Source of the DNA: Candidatus Hydrothermota bacterium
GTDB taxonomy: Bacteria; Hydrothermota; Hydrothermia; B15-G9
Direction of reading: 5' to 3'
NCBI GenBank assembly: GCA_003645975.1
Contig: QNDP01000105.1
Location: 1 to 5,809, forward strand
Length of the DNA stretch: 5,809 bases
Numbering within the stretch: position 1 is the stretch's first letter; each line of letters opens with the position of its first letter. Positions 1 through 5,809 of the stretch are shown here, one piece after another. The notes beneath the pieces are model-generated. The model made no database searches, had not been told where the DNA came from, and saw nothing but the letters and a program-made list of their open reading frames with translations. A program made the position numbers and the translations under genes.

Positions 1-1627
1 ATTTCACGATGTCGAATGACCCCAGCGCCGAGTTTAGCTCGTCCTTAGACGCTTGCCTCGTGTCGGATTCCAAAGGGTCGATGTTCACGACGACTACTCC
101 AACGAGTTTGCTGCCTTCAAACAACCTGTATAGCCCCGGCTCCTCAAATATGTTCAACTTTATGCCCCAACCGCCGTCCATCGGCATGGGAACCGGTTTT
201 ATCTTATGACCTGATGGATCAACGACTTCTATCCTGACATCGCCCGTTTCTATCGGAAAGATGACGGATTGTCCCGGAGCGACATATCTGACATCCACCT
301 TGTGCTGCAGTCTCAAGAACAGCGATTGCACAAATGTAACGAACTCAGGAACATATACGAAGTCAGAGCCGATCGGATCAAACGGGACGCCGATGACCGC
401 TAAGTTATCCGATTGGGTTGCTATCACGGTTCCCCTATCGGTCTTCAAGAGCGGCGTCCCGCTCAGGATTTCCATCCCTTTGCTCACCACAGCATCGCCC
501 ATCTTCTCTTCGGAGACCTTTCGCCCGATTTTCACTTTTAGCATATCAAGTCCTGATGTATCAACGGAATCCGGTGAAAGGATCAGGACGACGCCTTTCC
601 CGTCTCTCAGCGCCTGACCGAGAATTTGCGCCTCTTTGACATCTGGATTTCCGAAAAATGCGATGACATCCGCATCCGTGATCTGAGTGTAAGTCTTTAT
701 TTTTGAGAGTGTTGTAACTTGGAACGGCGTATGCACCAGCTTAGGGGCTAAGGCCGCCTGAAGGTAGCGGTTGGAACCGATGATGAGCACTTTGACGGAA
801 TTGACCCTTGGCAGATATGCGAACCGTCGGTTATCCGCATCCAGTTCATCGTCGGGCGTCAATCTGGCCTCGACCTCCTCGAAATTGAGCCTGAACTGTC
901 CCTCAAACTCGGACGACTCCCCACTGTTCAGAAGGACATCCCACCCGCCGACCGAGTTGCCGTTGTTAAAAATCTCGATTTTTCCTTGAAACGGTTCTTC
1001 GGAGAAGTTTGTAACTTTAACACGGATAGGAACATCGACTTCAGGCATAAGGTAAAGTTCGCTGATTTCGAGGTCTGTTATGGCGCAGTTTTTGACAATT
1101 CGATCAGGTGTTACTATCACGAGATGTTCTGCTTTGGAGCTGGTTCTGAGCATGGTTCTCTGGATGTCGGTGAAGACCATAGAGTTGCTTGGGACGACAC
1201 CTAAGTCGCTTGAAAAGAAGGTCTTTGTGGGATGACGAATATCGTCCTCGATTCTGTCAGCAAAAAAACGAACTTTGACATTCGGGGCGGCATTTTGAAT
1301 TCTTTCCATAAGTTTCTGTGCGTCTTGGACAAACGGACTCATGCTGTAAGAGATGTCGATGTAGAGTGCCTTTATGTCGCTAAGACCCTGAATCATAACT
1401 GGTTCTGCAAAGGCGAAGATGAGCGAAGCAAAGACTATCGTCCGCAAAATCATAAGCAGGATCTCAAATGGCTTCTGCCTGCGTATCCCTTCGGTCTTCG
1501 CTGTCTTTAAGAGCTTGACCCATGAGAATTTTGCGACCCTTCTGGCTCTATGGCCGAAAAGGTGGATGAGGATGGGCACAGCTATCAGCGGGGTGAAAGC
1601 CAAAACCCAAGGCCTTAAAAATTCCAT
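1..1627 (-). CDS. BatA-like membrane-anchored VWA protein, C-terminus cut by window edge
   Basis: This frame stays open for 542 codons from the ATG at 1627 and leaves the window without a stop, so the protein is partial at its C-terminus. The N-terminus matches the BatA-type double-transmembrane domain. It has a hydrophobic helix at about residues 6-24 (MEFLRPWVLAFTPLIAVPIL onward), a basic segment around 27-52, and a second helix at about 55-76. A VWA-like region follows, with an intact metal-site motif DISYS at residues 91-95 and a probable later acidic residue in FTDIQR (152-157). Residues 180-270 look like the extracytoplasmic beta-rich part common in these proteins (ITDLEIS, then DADNRRF near 264-269). 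A Rossmann-like segment follows at 278-350. Family members usually end with another membrane helix, which would lie beyond the edge. The start is supported by a strong GGGAGGG five bases upstream. The gene follows the DUF58 gene by 19 nt, so an operon is inferred. The exact role is unknown; BatA/VWA proteins are generally tied to stress tolerance or complex assembly at the membrane. Confidence 0.85.
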   Translation of the reverse strand, partial: MEFLRPWVLAFTPLIAVPILIHLFGHRARRVAKFSWVKLLKTAKTEGIRRQKPFEILLMILRTIVFASLIFAFAEPVMIQGLSDIKALYIDISYSMSPFVQDAQKLMERIQNAAPNVKVRFFADRIEDDIRHPTKTFFSSDLGVVPSNSMVFTDIQRTMLRTSSKAEHLVIVTPDRIVKNCAITDLEISELYLMPEVDVPIRVKVTNFSEEPFQGKIEIFNNGNSVGGWDVLLNSGESSEFEGQFRLNFEEVEARLTPDDELDADNRRFAYLPRVNSVKVLIIGSNRYLQAALAPKLVHTPFQVTTLSKIKTYTQITDADVIAFFGNPDVKEAQILGQALRDGKGVVLILSPDSVDTSGLDMLKVKIGRKVSEEKMGDAVVSKGMEILSGTPLLKTDRGTVIATQSDNLAVIGVPFDPIGSDFVYVPEFVTFVQSLFLRLQHKVDVRYVAPGQSVIFPIETGDVRIEVVDPSGHKIKPVPMPMDGGWGIKLNIFEEPGLYRLFEGSKLVGVVVVNIDPLESDTRQASKDELNSALGSFDIVK

Positions 1628-1632
1628 GTCAT

Positions 1633-1639
1633 CCCTCCC
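1633..1639 (-). promoter_or_regulatory. Ribosome binding site of the BatA-like gene
   Basis: On the minus strand GGGAGGG sits 5 nt before the ATG at 1627, inside the 19-nt gap after the DUF58 stop. It fixes the start of the BatA-like protein and supports translation from a shared transcript. Confidence 0.75.
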
Positions 1640-1646
1640 ATCGCTT

Positions 1647-2552
1647 TCAGCAGAGTTTCTCCCTCTTTCTCAAAAACTTGATCAGAGCTATGTCGAAAGG
1701 TGTTGAAGTATCGAGCAGTTCGTATTCGACGAGGCCTGACAGGAGTTCATGCTTCACTTTGTTTTTGAAATCATCGATGACCTGACGATAGACATCGCTC
1801 ATACTTCTCGGATCGAATGGGATGCGTTCACCTGTCTCCATGTCCTCAAAGATGCTTGCGCTTCCGTCGAGTTTAAGTTCCCGTTTGTCAATTATTTGGA
1901 ATGCTATCACCTCATGTTTAAGCCTGCGAAGCAATTTTAATCCCTTGATGAACCCCTCTGTGTCACCAAAAAAGTCCGAGATGAAGATGATGAGTCCTTT
2001 TTTCCGCATGGTTTCGGCAAGCACCTTAAAACTTTGCATCGGATGGGTTTTGCCTTCGGGTTTGATCGAACTCAGGTTTTTCAGGATGCGCATGAGATGC
2101 GGTCGGCTCATTCTCGGGGGCAAAGCTGTTTTGACGGAGTCCGAGAAAACGATGAGCCCGACTGCGTCCCTCTGCATGTTCAAAAGATAAGCGATTGATG
2201 CTGCGAGACTTATCGTGTAATCCATTTTGTCTCCATAGCCCATCGAACCGGATGCATCGATGACGATGTATGCCCTCAGATTGGTCTCCTCCTCGAACTT
2301 TCGGATATAAAGTCGTTCTGTTCTGGCGAAGACACGCCAATCGAGCCATCTTATGTCGTCGCCGATGTTGTAGGGTCGATGTTCTGCAAATTCCACAGAG
2401 AACCCATGATATGGACTTCTGTGCAATCCAACGAGGAACCCTTCGACTATCAGCTTAGCGCGCAGGTCGAGCGCTTTGATTTTGGATGCTGTTACGGGGT
2501 CTAAAATAAGAGACTTTTCACGCATGGCTTTGATTTTAAGGCCGAGCGGCAT
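1647..2552 (-). CDS. DUF58 domain protein (VWA-like, MoxR-associated type)
   Basis: A 301-residue protein, a normal length for the family. The DUF58 signature is clear at residues 53-91: VEFAEHRPYNIGDDIRWLDW followed by an R..RLYIRKFEEETN stretch. A VWA fold follows with the metal-site motif DASGS at 99-103, a candidate metal-site Thr at 169 (GKTHP) and the later Asp at 193 (FISDFF). No membrane helix is evident, so the protein is probably cytoplasmic or peripheral. DUF58 proteins typically act with a MoxR AAA+ ATPase and BatA-type membrane VWA proteins. Here the BatA-like partner is directly downstream, but no MoxR gene lies upstream. The start is uncertain. The ATG at 2552 has no good Shine-Dalgarno sequence, and neither does the ATG at 2525 (residue 10). 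A start at 2525 would give the N-terminus MREKSLILDP, closer to the usual family beginning. A likely promoter lies in the divergent gap. Confidence 0.93.
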   Translation of the reverse strand: MPLGLKIKAMREKSLILDPVTASKIKALDLRAKLIVEGFLVGLHRSPYHGFSVEFAEHRPYNIGDDIRWLDWRVFARTERLYIRKFEEETNLRAYIVIDASGSMGYGDKMDYTISLAASIAYLLNMQRDAVGLIVFSDSVKTALPPRMSRPHLMRILKNLSSIKPEGKTHPMQSFKVLAETMRKKGLIIFISDFFGDTEGFIKGLKLLRRLKHEVIAFQIIDKRELKLDGSASIFEDMETGERIPFDPRSMSDVYRQVIDDFKNKVKHELLSGLVEYELLDTSTPFDIALIKFLRKREKLC

Positions 2553-2595
2553 CGTGGTGGAGTCCGTCTGATTTCAAAAGAATCTCAGTCTCATA

Positions 2596-2625
2596 TTGCC
2601 GTCCATCAATTTGTTGTGTCATAAT
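2596..2625 (+). promoter_or_regulatory. Candidate sigma-70-like promoter for the NifX-like gene
   Basis: TTGCCG at 2596-2601 (4 of 6 matches to TTGACA) and CATAAT at 2620-2625 (5 of 6 matches to TATAAT) are separated by 18 nt. They lie 25 nt before the start codon of the plus-strand gene, with its ribosome binding site in between. This was read by eye only. Confidence 0.45.
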
Positions 2626-2647
2626 TTAGCTAAAACGGAGGTCTCAA
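2618..2647 (-). promoter_or_regulatory. Candidate promoter for the DUF58-BatA operon
   Basis: On the minus strand TTGAGA (2647-2642, 5 of 6 matches) and TATGAC (2623-2618, 4 of 6) are separated by 18 nt. This faces the DUF58 gene with about 65 nt of leader. Its -10 overlaps the -10 of the opposite candidate promoter, so the two would compete if both are real. Confidence 0.33.
2637..2641 (+). promoter_or_regulatory. Ribosome binding site of the NifX-like gene
   Basis: GGAGG lies 8 nt before the ATG at 2650. It settles the start at 2650 and not the in-frame TTG at 2596, which has no such site and would add 18 residues lying upstream of the conserved beginning MRIAIATDDG. Confidence 0.8.
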
Positions 2648-2649
2648 AT

Positions 2650-3000
2650 ATGAGGATTGCAATAGCGACAGATGACGGCATCACGCTCAGATTCGGCCAT
2701 TTCGGAGATGCCAAATTTCTCCACATTTACGAAAAGCAGGGCGACGATTTCAAACTGGTCGAGGTGCGTAACAACCCGTTTTTGGATGAGGATGACGCCC
2801 ATGTCCACAACGATCAGCGAAAGGCGCAGAAAATTTTGGATTTTTTGAGCGACTGCGAGGTCTTTGTCGCCCATTCTATGGGCATAAAAAGCCGTAACTA
2901 CCTTGAAAAGAAAGGGATAAAGGCCATAACTTTGATGAAAAAGGGACTGACGATAAAGACCGCATTGGAAAGAACGTTAGAGCAGCTATCCGACCGATAA
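2650..3000 (+). CDS. Dinitrogenase iron-molybdenum cofactor family protein (NifX/NifB C-terminal-like)
   Basis: A 116-residue single-domain protein, the usual size for stand-alone members. The N-terminus MRIAIATDDG, then RFGHFGDAKFLHIYE (14-28), is the family hallmark, with a beta strand followed by a FGH motif. Next come VEVRNNPF (37-44), an acidic and His-containing loop DEDDAHVHNDQRKAQK (46-61), and CEVFVAHSMG with the conserved glycine (69-78). The end, KKGIKAITLMKKGLTIKTALE (87-107), is the standard last part of the fold. NifX, NifY and NifB C-terminal domains bind FeMo-cofactor precursors. Many stand-alone relatives occur in organisms without nitrogenase and bind iron-sulfur or other metal clusters with unclear roles. 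No nif gene is in the window, so a nitrogenase role is not supported. The gene is transcribed divergently from the DUF58 operon and converges on a decayed gene. Confidence 0.9.
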   Translation: MRIAIATDDGITLRFGHFGDAKFLHIYEKQGDDFKLVEVRNNPFLDEDDAHVHNDQRKAQKILDFLSDCEVFVAHSMGIKSRNYLEKKGIKAITLMKKGLTIKTALERTLEQLSDR

Positions 3001-3035
3001 GGCGGTGTTCAGTAAGTTATGCGTGCTGATTTTGA

Positions 3036-3056
3036 GCAAAACGGCCGTTCTGACCG
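3036..3056 (-). other. Small inverted repeat in the convergent gap
   Basis: The gap between the NifX-like stop and the decayed gene contains the perfect 10-base palindrome AACGGCCGTT at 3040-3049. On the minus strand it is part of ACGG-(9 nt)-CCGT followed by TTTG, a weak terminator-like hairpin for the leftward gene. The stem is only 4 bp, so the call is tentative. Confidence 0.25.
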
Positions 3057-3615
3057 TCAAAACAGGATCACCCGATTCTGAGCAACGACTCGGCCGTCGA
3101 GTTCGAGCAGGGCGATGTATGTCCCTGAAGGGTTGAAGCCTCTGCATGATCCAGTTGTGTCCGGGGCCGGCGGTCATGCTTGTTGTGGCAACGCCTTCCT
3201 CAAAAAAGACCTCGATCTGCCATCCCCAGCTTCTGAGCGTGTCGATGCGTGGTTCCGCCATGTTGTGGAAGTGCTCAGCGGCCGAGATCGGCTGCCAATA
3301 AGTCGTTGATGTGTCGCCGTTTCCAATCACAAACAGCGGCACATCGGGCGCAAACGGGGTAATGTTGTGCGCAAAGAATGGGTCGGATTGTGCAAAATAG
3401 CGCTGATAGAAGGTGTCTTCGAGGATCTCCTCGATTGTCGCATAGTTCGCAAGGCGAAGCATGTCGTCGCTGAAAGTCCATTCGGCGATCTCCTGCGGAG
3501 TGGGTTCGTGGCCGAGATCGTTCCTGACGGCATCGAGCAGCACAGGTCCGACATCGCTCACTTCAGGAGGTTCAAGTCGAGCCGAGCGCATGAGCGGCAG
3601 CATCCCGACCCGCAA
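3057..3615 (-). pseudogene. Frameshifted 3' remnant of a larger gene, possibly alpha/beta-hydrolase-like secreted protein
   Basis: One minus-strand frame is open from just after a stop at 3631-3633, with a first possible TTG start at 3615 and an ATG at 3603. It encodes credible protein for about 157 codons, to HNWIM, ending at 3145. Past that point the frame becomes Arg-rich and implausible and runs on into the NifX-like gene. The frame offset by one base reads RGFNPSGTYIALLELDGRVV and then AQNRVILF, with a natural stop TGA at 3057-3059. The simplest reading is one extra base around 3144 (ATG-C-AGA). In the first part, VPLFVIGNGD (92-101) and AGPGHNW (149-155) are spaced like the acid and histidine of an alpha/beta hydrolase. 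The nucleophile elbow GxSxG is not present, so the N-terminal half would be missing. I see no signal peptide and no good ribosome binding site. The 109 nt upstream, back to the radical SAM gene, show no further convincing coding. Family identity is uncertain; the frameshift is better supported. Confidence 0.55.
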
Positions 3616-3724
3616 GAGACCAACATCCGTTCAACTTTTTGCTCTTGTGAGAAGGAGCATCGAACAGCTTCCAAGCAGAATTTGATTTGGTGGAGTGTTA
3701 TGGCGAGTGTGGACAGCAGACCGG

Positions 3725-4696
3725 TTACCTCGATTTTCTGCCGTATCTGCTTTTGACATAAGTCCAGAAGGTCATGCCACTGTATTCGATTTTTCGTGCT
3801 CTGCCTTCCCTCTCAAGTTTTTCGAGCGCGTTCCTGACATCCATAGGCGCAAATTTTTTCAATGTCTTGATCAGTTCCTTCTCGTTCATAGGATGGCGCT
3901 TGATTATCTCGACGATGGCGTCTGTGATGTCGCTCACACCGGTGAGGTCGAAATCTCCGATCTGTGGTCCGATGAGCTCGACGGCACGGCCGAGTATCGC
4001 CTTCGCACGCATGACGCCCTCCGAAGATGCGGGCTTCACCCACTCCTCAGCCGGGGGTCGGATCGGCAGGTTTATCTGAACCTTTTGCGGTCTAATCAGT
4101 TCGATGGCGTCCCTCAGCTCCAAAAGCGGTTTCTCGGTGTCGTTGAGTCCGTCCAAAAGCATGACCTCGATCCACATCTGCCCTTTGAACCTGCGTCGGA
4201 ACTCCGCCATCCCTTCGATTATCCTGTCTATCCTCAAGTCCTTGTGGGGTCGGTTGATGCGCTTGAACAGCTCCTGATTCGCTGCATCGAGCGATGGAAT
4301 GATCACATCGACATCCAGAACCTCGTCTCGCACATCGTCTCGGTAGAGGAGAGAACCGTTTGTTATGAGCGCCAGCGGTTTATCCGTGATGTCCCGAATC
4401 GAACGGATAAGCTCTCCAAGCCGACTGTAAAGCAACGGTTCGCCCGATCCAACGATTGTGATGAAATCGATGTTCTGAGATTTCAATGTGATAGCCCTCT
4501 TCACCTCATCCATGATCTCGTTCAGCGGAAAGAACTCGCTCCGTTCGTTGGTCATCGTTCTCGTGTGGCCGAGCTGACAATAGATGCAGTTGTAGTTGCA
4601 TGTCTTGAACGGAAGGGGGTCGATGCCGAGCGACCTTCCGAGCCGCCTCGACGGCACAGGTCCATAGACGAATCGAAACTCCTTTTTGTCTTTCAT
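3725..4696 (-). CDS. Radical SAM protein, COG0731 type, with winged-helix-like C-terminus
   Basis: A 323-residue protein. The N-terminus YGPVPSRRLGRSLGIDPLPF (11-30) followed by CNYNCIYCQLG is typical of COG0731 proteins, described as related to wyosine tRNA imidazoG37 synthetase. The CxxxCxxC cysteines at 33, 37 and 40 would hold the radical SAM 4Fe-4S cluster. The SAM-contacting GE-type motif is VGSGEP (82-87), followed by ITNGSLL (111-117) and IPSLDA (133-138), as in the TIM-barrel core. Bacterial members have no agreed substrate, so the wyosine link is by relationship only. Residues of about 259-315 (IKRHPMNEKELIKTL, then DVRNALEKLEREGRARKIEY) look like a winged-helix unit. The ATG at 4696 is the only reasonable start, because an in-frame stop lies shortly upstream. 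It lacks a recognisable Shine-Dalgarno sequence. The gene follows pfkA in the same direction after 80 nt. Confidence 0.9.
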   Translation of the reverse strand: MKDKKEFRFVYGPVPSRRLGRSLGIDPLPFKTCNYNCIYCQLGHTRTMTNERSEFFPLNEIMDEVKRAITLKSQNIDFITIVGSGEPLLYSRLGELIRSIRDITDKPLALITNGSLLYRDDVRDEVLDVDVIIPSLDAANQELFKRINRPHKDLRIDRIIEGMAEFRRRFKGQMWIEVMLLDGLNDTEKPLLELRDAIELIRPQKVQINLPIRPPAEEWVKPASSEGVMRAKAILGRAVELIGPQIGDFDLTGVSDITDAIVEIIKRHPMNEKELIKTLKKFAPMDVRNALEKLEREGRARKIEYSGMTFWTYVKSRYGRKSR

Positions 4697-4776
4697 GGCG
4701 TTAAGATTTTAATGCATCGGCGTCTTTTTGAAAAACGGTCTCAAAATCAACTAAAAGCACAAGTGTTACAATGAGA

Positions 4777-5757
4777 TCACATGGCCAACTTTCTTGCCAA
4801 CTCGTAAAGTGCGGGTTCGATCTTCTTTGTGCCGCTGACCGCTGTCTCCAGTTTTCTGGTAACGACTTCCTGTCCGACGAATGCGGCCATGACGCCGGCC
4901 TCGCCTCTGGCAAGCGCATGCACGGCCTGAGCGCCCATGCGTGAAGCCATAAGTCTATCGAAGGCAGTGGGATTTCCGCCTCGTTGGATGTAACCCAGAA
5001 CGGTAACACGGATGTCGGTGTAGCCGTGAGGTTCCAGCCGTTTCAGGAGGATGTCCCCGACCGAGCTGCCGCTCGCAACACCTTCCGCAACGATTATCAG
5101 GACATGCCGCTTGCCCTTCCTCTTGGCCTCGATGACATCGTTCGCAACCTTCTCGATGGGATAGTCGATCTCTGGTATCAGAACGACTTCCGCACCGGTG
5201 GCTATGCCGACATGCAGTGCTATGAATCCGGAACGCCTGCCCATCACCTCGACGACGAACACACGCTCGAAAGCGGAAGCCGTGTCGCGGATCTTGTCGA
5301 TGGCGCTTATGGCGTTGTTGACCGCGGTGTCGAATCCGATGGCGTAGTCCGTGCCTGAAATGTCGTTGTCGATCGTTGCTGGGATGCAGACCACAGGGAA
5401 TTGGAAGTCGGTGAAGAAGTCGTAAGCTCCTTTGAACGAGCCGTTTCCGCCTATGACGATGAGTCCGTCGATGCCGCCCTGCGTCAGCTTGTCATAGGCC
5501 ACTTTGCGCCAGTCGGGGTCGCGGAACCTGGGTTCTCTGGCGGTCATCAGCATCGTTCCGCCGCGCTCGATGACACCGCTGACATCGCGCAGCTCCAGTT
5601 TGCGCCAAGTCCCTTCGATCAATCCCCTGTAACCTCTGAGGACACCGAAGACCTCAAATCCTTCAGCTATGGCGACACGGACAGCGGCTCGGATCGCTGC
5701 GTTCATTCCGGGCGCATCGCCGCCACTTGTCAATATAGCAATCCTTCTGACTTTCAT
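4777..5757 (-). CDS. pfkA: 6-phosphofructokinase
   Basis: A 326-residue protein, close to the usual length of about 320. It should convert fructose 6-phosphate to fructose 1,6-bisphosphate in the cytoplasm, the committed step of glycolysis. Visible elements: the nucleotide-binding start LTSGGDAPGMNAAIR (9-23); GGNGSFKGA (103-111); the catalytic PATIDNDISGTDYAIGFDTA (126-145) with the base Asp130; Arg165 and MGR (172-174); AEG with Glu225; and Arg250 and QRGG (258-261) for the sugar phosphate. These align with E. coli PfkA residues Asp127, Arg162, Arg171, Glu222, Arg243 and Arg252. Gly106 indicates ATP use, since pyrophosphate-dependent enzymes have Asp there. Asn105 stands where E. coli has the magnesium-linked Asp103. 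Arg23 and Arg27 match two effector-site arginines. An in-frame TTG at 5793 is a less likely start, as the ATG at 5757 has the ribosome binding site. The operon promoter is not visible in the remaining 52 bases. Confidence 0.96.
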   Translation of the reverse strand: MKVRRIAILTSGGDAPGMNAAIRAAVRVAIAEGFEVFGVLRGYRGLIEGTWRKLELRDVSGVIERGGTMLMTAREPRFRDPDWRKVAYDKLTQGGIDGLIVIGGNGSFKGAYDFFTDFQFPVVCIPATIDNDISGTDYAIGFDTAVNNAISAIDKIRDTASAFERVFVVEVMGRRSGFIALHVGIATGAEVVLIPEIDYPIEKVANDVIEAKRKGKRHVLIIVAEGVASGSSVGDILLKRLEPHGYTDIRVTVLGYIQRGGNPTAFDRLMASRMGAQAVHALARGEAGVMAAFVGQEVVTRKLETAVSGTKKIEPALYELARKLAM

Positions 5758-5764
5758 GGCATGG

Positions 5765-5770
5765 CTCCTC
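5765..5770 (-). promoter_or_regulatory. Ribosome binding site of pfkA
   Basis: On the minus strand GAGGAG lies 7 nt before the ATG at 5757. It decides the start in favour of the protein beginning MKVRRIAILTSGGD. Confidence 0.75.
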
Positions 5771-5809
5771 GTTTTGCTCTCAAATTTTTTCAAAAGAGAC
5801 GATGTTTCA

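Noticed and set aside
2644..2874. A 76-codon minus-strand frame inside the NifX-like gene
   Set aside because: It is antisense to a clearly conserved gene and has no motif of its own.
3128..3250. Transposase-like string WGWQIEVFF in the decayed gene, recalling the WQIEVFF motif of IS4-type transposases
   Set aside because: The flanking sequence does not match a transposase: there is no DDE context, no terminal inverted repeats and no target duplication.
3367..3756. A 129-codon plus-strand frame over the decayed gene
   Set aside because: Its translation has no coherent hydrophobic pattern or motif and it overlaps the end of the radical SAM gene. The minus-strand reading is better protein.
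3695..4774. A 359-codon open frame on the plus strand opposite the radical SAM gene
   Set aside because: It is antisense to a gene with clear catalytic motifs, has no recognisable domain and is rich in Arg and Leu in the manner of a shadow frame. It begins inside the neighbouring intergenic region without a convincing ribosome binding site.
4697..4776. Search for a terminator or promoter between pfkA and the radical SAM gene
   Set aside because: The only symmetric element, CGTTTTTCAAAAAGACG, leaves almost no loop, and no convincing hexamer pair was found.
4715..5804. Similar AT-rich strings, TTTTTCAAAA(G)AGACG, upstream of the radical SAM gene (minus strand, 4735-4721) and upstream of pfkA (plus strand, 5786-5803)
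   Set aside because: The similarity needs a gap, is mostly low-complexity A/T, and the two copies point in opposite directions relative to their genes. A chance match is likely.

Overview
The window looks like ordinary bacterial chromosome of roughly balanced base composition. It is probably from an uncultured or poorly studied Gram-negative-type lineage. The bacterial evidence is an ATP-type PfkA phosphofructokinase, a DUF58/BatA-type von Willebrand factor A (VWA) gene pair, and GGAGG-type ribosome binding sites on most genes. No sequence feature fixes the phylum. One decayed gene ends in a tail resembling the C-terminal sorting tails of the Bacteroidetes/Chlorobi/Fibrobacteres sphere, but that is only a weak hint. 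No RNA gene, CRISPR array, insertion sequence or attachment site was found.

Layout from left to right. (1) Bases 1-2552, minus strand: a two-gene operon. The upstream gene is a complete DUF58 protein (1647-2552). It is followed after 19 nt by a BatA-like membrane-anchored VWA protein (1-1627) whose C-terminus runs off the left edge. (2) Bases 2553-2649: a 97-nt divergent intergenic region with candidate promoters facing both ways and nearly superimposed -10 elements. (3) Bases 2650-3000, plus strand: a small stand-alone protein of the dinitrogenase iron-molybdenum cofactor (NifX/NifB C-terminal) family. (4) Bases 3057-3615, minus strand: the 3' remnant of a larger gene, broken by an apparent single-base frameshift near 3144. 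It may be an alpha/beta-hydrolase-like secreted protein. (5) Bases 3725-4696, minus strand: a radical SAM protein of the COG0731 type (related to wyosine/tRNA-imidazoG37 synthetase) with an added winged-helix-like C-terminus. (6) Bases 4777-5757, minus strand: 6-phosphofructokinase PfkA.

How the genes relate. PfkA and the radical SAM gene are co-directional with an 80-nt gap and could be co-transcribed, but no functional link is evident. The DUF58 and BatA-like genes form the core of the widespread MoxR-DUF58-BatA arrangement, usually linked to envelope stress or to chaperone-assisted complex assembly. No MoxR ATPase lies in the window, and the position directly upstream of DUF58 is taken by a divergent gene. 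There are no nitrogenase genes nearby, so the NifX-like protein is more likely a general iron-sulfur or metal-cluster binding protein than a FeMo-cofactor factor.

I did not find a convincing undescribed system. The items most worth a second look are the frameshifted remnant, the Asp-to-Asn change in the PfkA GGDGS motif, and the winged-helix extension on the radical SAM protein.
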